This document shows, piece by piece, positions 1 through 4,436 of a DNA stretch of 5,086 nucleotides (the stretch's first letter is position 1; every line of letters begins with the position of its first letter). Source of the DNA: Elusimicrobiota bacterium (GTDB taxonomy: Bacteria > Elusimicrobiota > Elusimicrobia > 2-01-FULL-59-12 > JACPXA01); the NCBI GenBank assembly GCA_016196785.1, contig JACPXA010000054.1, forward strand, positions 1 to 5,086, in the 5' to 3' direction. Under the pieces are notes generated by a model. That model was not told the origin of the DNA. It did not search any database and saw nothing but the letters and a program-made list of their open reading frames with translations. The position numbers were made by a program, and so were the translations under genes.

Positions 1-54
1 GAGGGTGAACCCCAAGGCTGTTGCCTGTGCGCGAATCTGGTCTTCCAGGGACAT
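1..54 (-). CDS. queG: Epoxyqueuosine reductase, N-terminal end only (partial)
   Basis: The reverse strand from an ATG at 54 reads MSLEDQIRAQATALGFTL and runs off the left edge. An opening of the form 'basic/acidic helix followed by A-x-x-L-G-F' is typical of epoxyqueuosine reductase, the cobalamin and Fe-S enzyme that makes queuosine in the anticodon of certain tRNAs. Only 18 codons are visible, so no catalytic motif can be checked. The start is uncertain: an in-frame GTG lies five codons upstream (67-69), and the purine-rich GAAGG directly before the ATG is too close to be a good ribosome binding site. The gene diverges from the Fe-S carrier gene at 158. Both would belong to Fe-S-related metabolism, which fits loosely. 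The assignment rests on similarity of a short peptide and could be wrong. Confidence 0.5.
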   Translation of the reverse strand, partial: MSLEDQIRAQATALGFTL

Positions 55-92
55 GCCTTCGTGTAACACGATAGTGAGAAAGCAAAAAGGGG

Positions 93-120
93 TTGACTCG
101 CTGGGGGGAACACCTTATCT
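93..120 (+). promoter_or_regulatory. Sigma-70-type promoter for the Fe-S carrier gene
   Basis: TTGACT (93-98) and TTATCT (115-120) are separated by 16 bases and match the -35 and -10 consensus well. They sit about 38 bases before the ATG at 158, as expected for the first gene of a transcript. The assignment is by motif only. Confidence 0.5.
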
Positions 121-157
121 CTCTAAAAGTCGCCCGTGCGGGCGTGAGGAGACCACA

Positions 158-538
158 ATGGATCACGAGATGCCTGAAACCGAAGAGGAGATGATCAGAG
201 CGCCGGAGGGAGTTGCCGTCGCGCTGACCGACGTCGCGGTCGAGAAGGTCAAAGAAGTCATAGCGCGTGAAGGGCTCAAAGACGGTGGCCTGCGAGTGTC
301 CGTCGTGGGCGGTGGGTGCTCCGGATTTCAATATAATCTGAGCCTCGACGACAGCGCTCGGGAAGATGACATGGTGATTGAGCAGGGTGGGGTGAAGCTC
401 TTCCTCGATCCCGTCAGCCAACAGTATGTCTACGGCACTGTCATTGACTATGTGAATAGCCTGCACGGCGCGGGCTTCAAGTTCGTCAACCCCAACGCCA
501 CACGCACCTGTGGGTGCGGCTCGTCGTTCTCCGCTTAA
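158..538 (+). CDS. erpA: A-type iron-sulfur cluster carrier/insertion protein (IscA/ErpA/HesB family)
   Basis: This 126-aa cytosolic protein carries or inserts Fe-S clusters into apo-enzymes. The family signature is complete. Residues 50-58 read VGGGCSGFQ with Cys54, and the C-terminus has TCGCGSSF with Cys118 and Cys120. These are the three cysteines that bind the cluster or iron in A-type carriers. The single HesB-like domain covers about residues 22-126. The first 18-20 residues are an acidic extension (MDHEMPETEEEM) of the sort seen in many ErpA-like proteins. The frame is open upstream to position 5, but ATG 158 is preferred because GAGGAG (146-151) lies six bases before it and a promoter at 93-120 lies inside the longer reading. 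No other isc or suf genes are nearby, which favours a stand-alone ErpA-type role over an operon-bound IscA. Choosing erpA over iscA is inference. An intrinsic terminator follows the stop. Confidence 0.9.
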   Translation: MDHEMPETEEEMIRAPEGVAVALTDVAVEKVKEVIAREGLKDGGLRVSVVGGGCSGFQYNLSLDDSAREDDMVIEQGGVKLFLDPVSQQYVYGTVIDYVNSLHGAGFKFVNPNATRTCGCGSSFSA

Positions 539-561
539 GCTTCTTCCTTGACAACCTGAGC

Positions 562-594
562 AAGGGCATGGACGCACTCCATGCCCTTTTTGTT
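562..594 (+). terminator. Intrinsic terminator after the Fe-S carrier gene
   Basis: A perfect 11-bp stem pairs AAGGGCATGGA (562-572) with TCCATGCCCTT (578-588) around a 5-base loop, followed by a T-rich run (TTTTTGTT). It lies 24 bases after the erpA stop and only a few bases before the gph start at 599. An in-frame ATG at 581 sits inside the 3' arm of the stem. Confidence 0.8.
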
Positions 595-598
595 GCCT

Positions 599-1249
599 AT
601 GTCTCGCTTTGCCCATCTTATCTTTGACCTCGATGGGACATTGGTGGACACCAAGGCTGATCTGGCCGCGGCGACCAATCATGTCCTGGCGTCTTTTGGC
701 CTCCCCTTGCTCTCGGTCGCGCAAGTTGCTGACTATGTCGGTCACGGGGCTCGTGTGCTGGTCGAGCGAGCTTTGGGACCGGCCAACGCGTGTCTTGTCT
801 CCCGTGGCTTTGCTCTTTTCATGGAATACTATGGAGCCCATCTGCTCGACCAGACTCGGCCCTACGCGGGGATCGAGCCGTTCCTAGCGACGGCGCACGC
901 ACGCGGGCTCTCACTGTCGGTGCTGACCAATAAGCCTGAGGCGTTAAGCCGTGTGATTGTTGCCGGGCTTGGCCTTGCCTCTTACTTCACCGCCATTGTT
1001 GGAGGCGACACCCTGCCGGCCAAGAAACCTGACCCTCAGGGGATTGCCTACCTCCAGCGGCTGACCGGCATTGACCTTGCCGAGACCCTGCTGATTGGCG
1101 ATTCTCGTATAGATGTCGAGACCGGCCGTGCCGCTGGCGTGGCGACCTGTGGGGTGACGTGGGGGTTCGGCGCCAAAGGGCTGGCCACTCTACCCCCGCA
1201 GTTCGTGGTGGACTCGCCTGAGGAGTTGTACAGTCTGGTTCTCTCGTGA
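599..1249 (+). CDS. gph: Phosphoglycolate phosphatase-like HAD hydrolase
   Basis: This 216-aa cytosolic HAD-superfamily phosphatase most likely dephosphorylates 2-phosphoglycolate. All four HAD motifs are visible. Motif I is FDLDGTLVDT (Asp10 nucleophile, Asp12 acid/base). Motif II is SVLTNKP (Thr110). Motif III has the lysine in AKKPDP (Lys142/143). Motif IV is LIGDSRIDVETG (Asp168, Asp172, Mg2+ ligands). The helical cap lies between about residues 18 and 90, with YVGHGARVLVERALG typical of Gph proteins, and the length fits the family. An in-frame ATG at 581 would add six residues but lies inside the preceding terminator stem. ATG 599 gives the canonical N-terminus, although it has no clear Shine-Dalgarno. 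How the gene is transcribed is unclear because the terminator ends just upstream and I find no convincing -10 element (there is an orphan TTGACA at 548-553). Read-through from erpA is possible. Related HAD phosphatases with other sugar-phosphate substrates cannot be excluded. Confidence 0.87.
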   Translation: MSRFAHLIFDLDGTLVDTKADLAAATNHVLASFGLPLLSVAQVADYVGHGARVLVERALGPANACLVSRGFALFMEYYGAHLLDQTRPYAGIEPFLATAHARGLSLSVLTNKPEALSRVIVAGLGLASYFTAIVGGDTLPAKKPDPQGIAYLQRLTGIDLAETLLIGDSRIDVETGRAAGVATCGVTWGFGAKGLATLPPQFVVDSPEELYSLVLS

Positions 1250-1396
1250 GTGCGCCTGCAGAGCCCGGACGAGGTTGAAACAGCTGGACGGGGGCGCACT
1301 CAATGCGCGCGCCAGCTCGGAGAGCGAGAGCGGCGCCTGCGCCTTGGCAAAGGTTTCGAAGAGGTCAATCGTACGCCCTGCAGTTTTTACATCCAT
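1250..1396 (-). pseudogene. IclR-family regulator, truncated to its N-terminal winged helix
   Basis: From ATG 1396 the minus strand encodes MDVKTAGRTIDLFETFAKAQ and continues through LSLSELARALSAPPSSCFNLVRALQA. This is the classic N-terminal helix-turn-helix of IclR-family regulators: a dimer helix, then the S-x-x-E-L-A-R-x-L recognition region, then S-x-x-x-x-L-V-R-x-L. At that point a full gene would continue with a GYL-type wing and a ligand-binding domain of about 180 residues. Here the similarity stops after about 49 codons, at or within a few bases of the gph stop codon on the other strand. The frame then reads on for about 19 antisense codons of gph to a stop near 1190. The effector domain is absent, so this is called a remnant and not a functional regulator. 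It could once have controlled the neighbouring acyl-CoA genes. A GGAA about eight bases before the ATG is a weak ribosome binding site. Confidence 0.75.
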
Positions 1397-1397
1397 A

Positions 1398-1412
1398 ATA
1401 TGAATTCCATAT
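1398..1412. promoter_or_regulatory. 15-bp palindrome at the start of the IclR remnant, possible operator
   Basis: ATATGAATTCCATAT is an inverted repeat around a central base with one mismatched pair. It lies immediately upstream of the IclR-like start codon and overlaps its ribosome binding region. IclR-family proteins often bind palindromes of about this size in their own promoters. The assignment to an operator is inference, since an AT-rich palindrome containing an EcoRI-like core can arise by chance. Confidence 0.3.
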
Positions 1413-1435
1413 GATTGCTATCCATTGTGCTGGGG

Positions 1436-1470
1436 CCCGTTCATGCTTCGACAAGCTCAGCACGAACGGG
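1436..1470. repeat. REP-like palindrome, left copy of an inverted pair
   Basis: Outer arms CCCGTTC (1436-1442) and GAACGGG (1464-1470) pair perfectly. Inner arms GCT (1445-1447) and AGC (1459-1461) pair around the loop TCGACAAGCTC. The core resembles a palindromic intergenic repeat found in many copies in numerous environmental bacterial genomes (general knowledge). It is non-coding and lies between the mutase operon and the IclR remnant, both on the minus strand. Its role is unknown: transcript 3'-end protection, or a passive mobile element. Confidence 0.75.
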
Positions 1471-1496
1471 TGTGCTTGATGTAACGCCTCCTCTCT

Positions 1497-1524
1497 CCGT
1501 TCGCCCTGAGCCTGTCGAAGGGCG
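1497..1524. repeat. REP-like palindrome, right copy in opposite orientation
   Basis: CGCCCT (1502-1507) pairs with AGGGCG (1519-1524) around GAGCCTGTCGA. The reverse complement of that loop differs from the left copy's loop by one base, so the two copies form a head-to-head pair. CCGTTC (1497-1502) repeats the flank of the left copy. Stem bases differ between the copies but pairing is kept. The pair with its spacer has the layout of a two-REP (REPIN/BIME-like) unit. Confidence 0.72.
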
Positions 1525-1610
1525 TCCTCTAATAGAAGCCAAGGTAGAAGCTGTATGACACTTCCTTGTTCCCTTGAGGCGGCCAGCATCGCGTTCAGCG
1601 CACGGACGCG
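1525..1610. other. Intergenic stretch downstream of the mutase operon
   Basis: These 86 bases lie between the REP-like pair and the mutase small-subunit stop. The only structure I see is a weak 5-bp inverted repeat (CGCGT 1590-1594, ACGCG 1606-1610) next to the stop codon, with no T-run on either side, so I do not call a terminator. An open frame on the minus strand continues across the stop and through both palindromes, but its peptide is mainly a translation of the repeats. Confidence 0.5.
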
Positions 1611-2021
1611 TTACCGCACGGCCTCTTCCTGTTGCGCTTTCTCGACGATAGCCGTAACCGCCTGCACGACGTCCTTCAACGGCGTATTGGGCAGGAACAC
1701 ACCGCGCACGCCGAGCTGGTGCAGCACCGGGATATCCTGCTCGGGAATGGTGCCGCCCACGACGACAGGAATCTTGACACCTCCTTCGTTCAGCTTGGCC
1801 ATGAGTTTCTGTGTGAGCGGCAGGTGCGCGCCCGAGAGCAGCGAGAGTCCAATCAGCTGCACGTCCTCCTGGATCGCAGCGGTGACGATGCTCTCCACAC
1901 TGCGCCGGAGCCCCGTGTAGACGACCTCGAATCCTGCGTCTCGCAGGGCGCGGGCAATGACTTTCGCGCCGCGGTCATGACCGTCCAGGCCAGGCTTCGC
2001 AATCAGCACGCGGTAGGGCAT
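1611..2021 (-). CDS. Cobalamin-binding small subunit of an acyl-CoA mutase
   Basis: This 136-aa single-domain Rossmann-like B12-binding protein is the C-terminal/small-subunit type of methylmalonyl-CoA mutase (McmA2-like). It holds adenosylcobalamin in the base-off/His-on form for the catalytic subunit encoded just upstream. The signature DxHxxG is present as DGHDRG (Asp13, His15 as the lower axial cobalt ligand, Gly18). It is followed by SLLSG (Ser60-Gly64) and VVVGGTIP (Gly89-Gly90), the other two cobalamin-contact loops. The length is normal for a split B12 subunit. The start is firm: AGGAGG (2030-2035) lies eight bases upstream and overlaps the stop of the large subunit, with 13 bases between the coding regions, which points to translational coupling. 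Substrate specificity comes from the large subunit, so no narrower name is given here. Confidence 0.93.
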   Translation of the reverse strand: MPYRVLIAKPGLDGHDRGAKVIARALRDAGFEVVYTGLRRSVESIVTAAIQEDVQLIGLSLLSGAHLPLTQKLMAKLNEGGVKIPVVVGGTIPEQDIPVLHQLGVRGVFLPNTPLKDVVQAVTAIVEKAQQEEAVR

Positions 2022-2029
2022 GACACGTT

Positions 2030-2036
2030 CCTCCTC
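2030..2036 (-). promoter_or_regulatory. Ribosome binding site of the small mutase subunit, overlapping the large-subunit stop
   Basis: Read on the minus strand, TGAGGAGG contains both the TGA stop of the large subunit (2037-2035) and a full AGGAGG Shine-Dalgarno, eight bases before ATG 2021. This fixes the start and suggests coupled, roughly stoichiometric translation. Confidence 0.85.
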
Positions 2037-3669
2037 AAATCACTACCGGCTCCTGGAAGGTGCCGAACACCTCTTGCATGGTGCTGGTCATCTCCCCAAC
2101 GGTCGCATAGGCCCGCACGGCTTCCACAATGTACGGCATCAGCGGCTTCTCTGGCTCCCGGCAAGCGGCGCGAAGGTCACTAAGGCACTGCCGGACCGCA
2201 CCGCCATCACGGTGACGGCGGACACTAAGTAAGCGTTCGCGTTGTCGCTGCAAGATGGATGGATCGTACGCGTGCAGATGCAACTCCCCAGCTTCCCGGC
2301 TCTGGTACCGGTTCACGCCAACGACGACCTGCTCGCCCGACGCGATGGCTCGTTCACTGCGGTACGCCTCGTCGGCGATCATCCGCTGGATCGTCCCGCT
2401 TTCGACACACCGGACCATACCACCCAGGCGATCAACCTCGGCCATCGTCGCCACGATGGCGGCTTCCATCTTGTCTGTCAGCGCCTCCACATAGTAGGAA
2501 CCGGCCAGCGGGTCGATCGTGTTGGCGACCCCAGTTTCATCCGCCAGAATTTGCTGGGTGCGGAGGGCGAGGATCGCGCTCGCTTCCGTCGGGATCGCGT
2601 AGGCTTCGTCGTACGCCGCAGTAAACATGGACTGCACGCCACCCAACACGGCGGCCAGCGCTTCGTAGGCGACGCGGATGACATTGTTGAGCGGCTGCTG
2701 GCGCGTCAGGGTCTTCCCGCCGCAGACGACGCCGAAGCGGAACATCATGGACCGCGGGTCCTGCGCGCCGAAACGCTCTTTCATGATCCGCGCCCACAGG
2801 CGGCGCATCGCGCGATACTTGGCGACTTCCTCGAAGATATCGGTGTAGGTGTAGAAATAGAACGACAACCGCGGGGCAAACTGATCGACCGGCATGCCAC
2901 GCTGCAACGCCCGCTCGACGTAGACGATCCCGTCGCTCAAGGTAAACGCCGCCTCTTGGACGGCCGTGGCGCCCGCGTCGCGAAAGTGGGCGCCAGCGAT
3001 GCTGATCGGATTGAAACGCGGCAGGCGTTCCGCGCTAAACGTGACAGAATCGGTGACGAGACGCAGGGACGGTTCAACGGGGAAGATCCAGGTGCCACGG
3101 GCGACGAACTCCTTGAGGATATCGTTTTGCGTCGTCCCCGAGACTTTTCTGAGCGGCACCCCTTGCTTCTCCGCTACCAGCATGTACATGGCCAGGATCA
3201 CCGGCGCGGTGGCGTTGATCGTAAAAGACGTTGAAATGGCGTCGAGCGGAATGCCATCGAAGAGCACCTCGAAGTCGGCCAGGCTATCGACGGCGACACC
3301 GACCCGTCCCACTTCCACTTCCGCCTCCTCAGCATCCGAATCGAGCCCGACCTGGGTTGGCAGGTCAAAAGCGACGGAAAGACCGGTTTGCCCTTCGGCC
3401 AGCAACCGCTTATAGCGCGCGTTGGTGTCTTCCGCTGTGCCAAAGCCAGAGTACTGACGCATCGTCCAGGGCCGCTCCAGGTACATGGTCGAGTAGACGC
3501 CGCGCGTGAATGGATACTCACCTGGCAATCCCACCTTCTCCCCGTACGTTCCCGTATGGTCTTCGGGGAGGTAGAGCGGCTCCACCGATAGGCCAGACAG
3601 GGTTTTCCGCGGTTTCAGGGTGGCTCCGCTAGTCTCTTGCCAGCGCCGTTTGTCCTCTGTTTCGTTCAT
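2035..3669 (-). CDS. Acyl-CoA mutase large (catalytic) subunit, methylmalonyl-CoA mutase family
   Basis: This 544-aa catalytic TIM-barrel subunit (McmA1-like) of an adenosylcobalamin-dependent mutase moves a carbonyl-CoA group between adjacent carbons. The family fold is intact: CoA-channel segment TMYLERPWTMRQYSGFGTAE (residues 61-80), GLSVAFDLPTQ (96-106), SGTTQNDILKE (177-187) and VVVGVN (448-453) near the end. With a constant offset of 16 from Propionibacterium MCM, Tyr73 matches Tyr89, Arg191 matches Arg207, Gln181 matches Gln197 and His228 matches His244. Tyr89 and Arg207 bind the substrate carboxylate in MCM, whereas isobutyryl- and 2-hydroxyisobutyryl-CoA mutases replace them. A carboxylated substrate is therefore likely. 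Residue 227 is Ala where MCM has Tyr243, which is unusual. There is no B12 domain; it is the next gene. ATG 3669 is chosen because GGAGGTGA lies just upstream; the frame extends to 3765 but overlaps the hydratase remnant. Methylmalonyl-CoA is the default substrate guess. No epimerase or MeaB chaperone gene is in the window. Confidence 0.92.
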   Translation of the reverse strand: MNETEDKRRWQETSGATLKPRKTLSGLSVEPLYLPEDHTGTYGEKVGLPGEYPFTRGVYSTMYLERPWTMRQYSGFGTAEDTNARYKRLLAEGQTGLSVAFDLPTQVGLDSDAEEAEVEVGRVGVAVDSLADFEVLFDGIPLDAISTSFTINATAPVILAMYMLVAEKQGVPLRKVSGTTQNDILKEFVARGTWIFPVEPSLRLVTDSVTFSAERLPRFNPISIAGAHFRDAGATAVQEAAFTLSDGIVYVERALQRGMPVDQFAPRLSFYFYTYTDIFEEVAKYRAMRRLWARIMKERFGAQDPRSMMFRFGVVCGGKTLTRQQPLNNVIRVAYEALAAVLGGVQSMFTAAYDEAYAIPTEASAILALRTQQILADETGVANTIDPLAGSYYVEALTDKMEAAIVATMAEVDRLGGMVRCVESGTIQRMIADEAYRSERAIASGEQVVVGVNRYQSREAGELHLHAYDPSILQRQRERLLSVRRHRDGGAVRQCLSDLRAACREPEKPLMPYIVEAVRAYATVGEMTSTMQEVFGTFQEPVVI

Positions 3670-3673
3670 GATC

Positions 3674-3681
3674 TCACCTCC
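3674..3681 (-). promoter_or_regulatory. Strong ribosome binding site of the large mutase subunit, overlapping the hydratase stop
   Basis: GGAGGTGA on the minus strand precedes ATG 3669 at good spacing and decides that start against the longer open frame. Its last three bases are the TGA stop of the enoyl-CoA hydratase remnant, the same stop-in-SD layout as at the large/small subunit junction. Confidence 0.85.
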
Positions 3682-4161
3682 CGTGAAAGACTGGTGACCG
3701 CTTGGCAAAATACGCGTTGACCGCTTCACGATGATCTTCGGAAGCCCAGACCTGTCCGAACTCATTCACCTCAACGGCGGCGGCAGCGTCAAACGATACG
3801 CCCATAATCTGTTGCAAGGTGTGTTTGATCGCCCGCAAGGCCAATGGCGGCTGACCCACAATCTGTCGCGCCAGTTCTACTGCGCCGGCCACCGCTTGCC
3901 CCTCAGGGGTGACCTTGCCATGCGTTGGCCGTCCTCGGCTGTCACCAATACTTGGAAGTCCTTGAGGTCTCCCCCAGAAACGAACGTGTCACCGCCGCCT
4001 GTGAGCACAAGCACCCGCAGGGATTCATCCCTCTCCAGGATGGTCAACACTTCTTCAAGCTCATCCATCGTGGCAAAATCGATGGCGTTTCTCTGGTCCG
4101 GCCGGTTGACCATGAGGAGCGTGACAGCGCCTCGTTCGACAGTGAGATTCTTCCAGGCCAG
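3674..4161 (-). pseudogene. Enoyl-CoA hydratase/isomerase with internal deletion and frame change
   Basis: Two parts of one crotonase-family gene lie in different frames. The N-terminal part (from about 4161 to 3916) reads AWKNLTVERGAVTLLMVNRP and continues to FVSGGDLKDF, the first half of the oxyanion hole, ending at EDGQRMA. The C-terminal part (about 3916 to 3674) begins KVTPEGQAVAGAVELARQIV and ends REAVNAYFAKRSPVFHGR. Together they give about 160 residues where the family has about 260. The missing third would contain the NGxAxGGG helix and the catalytic Glu region, so no hydratase activity is expected. From the N-terminal part the frame reaches a TAG at 3877-3879 soon after the junction. 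The expected start position is CTG (4159-4161), five bases after AGGAG, not ATG, which would also lower expression. The gene leads the mutase operon, and its stop lies in the mutase SD. An assembly error could mimic the deletion. Confidence 0.85.
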
Positions 4162-4166
4162 GTTAT

Positions 4167-4171
4167 CTCCT
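4167..4171 (-). promoter_or_regulatory. Ribosome binding site of the hydratase remnant
   Basis: AGGAG on the minus strand is followed after five bases by CTG (4161-4159), then GCC TGG AAG AAT. The position and spacing mark the ancestral start, so ATG appears to have become CTG. A TAA in another frame (4163-4165) sits directly after the SD, which may be the stop of a lost upstream gene. Confidence 0.55.
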
Positions 4172-4318
4172 GCTGGTCATCGCCTTAGCAAACACGCCCA
4201 AGCCGCGTGGTGCGTGAGCACTCGGGCGCTGTCCTCGGTGCTGACACTTCCCCTATGCCTTGACCAAAAGCCTCGAAGAGTGAATTGTCCGTCCAACAGC
4301 TTTTTTACATTATGAAAA

Positions 4319-4349
4319 ATTATTCTGCAAATTGAAAAAATCTTGTCAA
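4319..4349 (-). promoter_or_regulatory. Possible leftward promoter for the hydratase-mutase operon
   Basis: On the minus strand TTGACA (4349-4344), a perfect -35, is followed after 19 bases by AATAAT (4324-4319), five of six matches to the -10 consensus. The spacer is a little long. It would give a leader of about 140 bases before the hydratase remnant. Confidence 0.38.
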
Positions 4350-4360
4350 CAGTCTACATT
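4332..4360 (+). promoter_or_regulatory. Possible rightward promoter overlapping the leftward one
   Basis: TTGAAA (4332-4337) and TACATT (4355-4360) are separated by 17 bases, an ideal spacing. The site shares DNA with the leftward candidate, so the two would compete. Its only downstream target now is the broken dehydratase fragment. Confidence 0.35.
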
Positions 4361-4436
4361 CGGCCTCAGCCATCGAAACGCTGCGGCGTATGACCTGCTG
4401 GGGCCGAAACGCCGTGAGGGGATGCTTTGGGATTAA

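Larger units (their letters stand above)
4172..4436. other. Intergenic stretch with AT-rich centre and possible gene scraps
   Basis: No complete gene is visible. The segment 4310-4350 is markedly AT-rich against a GC-rich background and holds promoter-like elements on both strands. To its right a plus-strand frame ending at TAA 4434-4436 spells protein-like text (STFGLSHRNAAAYDLLG and on to GMLWD), possibly the tail of a lost gene. To its left the minus strand has three short frames, none recognised. I looked for a cobalamin riboswitch before the mutase operon and found no B12 box. Confidence 0.4.

Noticed and set aside
5..157. N-terminal extension of the Fe-S carrier frame to position 5
   Set aside because: It would run through the promoter and the diverging gene's start. 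ATG 158 has a good ribosome binding site and gives the normal family length.
1365..1589. Minus-strand ORF of 74 codons across the palindromes
   Set aside because: Most of its peptide (ALRQAQGERR, FVLSLSKHERA) is a translation of the REP-like repeats, a familiar source of spurious small proteins.
2242..3234. Long rightward open frame of 330 codons opposite the mutase
   Set aside because: It is the antisense of a highly conserved mutase gene in GC-rich DNA. Its peptide is rich in Arg, His and Asp with no recognisable domain and no ribosome binding site.
3670..3765. Longer start for the mutase large subunit at 3765
   Set aside because: The extra 32 residues overlap the hydratase C-terminus in another frame and match no mutase N-terminus I know. 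GGAGGTGA places the start at 3669.
4217..4242. Hairpin AGCAC/GTGCT as a terminator
   Set aside because: Only five base pairs, a long loop and no T-run.
4172..4310. Cobalamin riboswitch in the leader of the B12-dependent mutase operon
   Set aside because: A GGGGAA and some GC-rich pairs are present, but there is no B12 box or the usual conserved core. A covariance-model search (Infernal, cobalamin family) would settle it.
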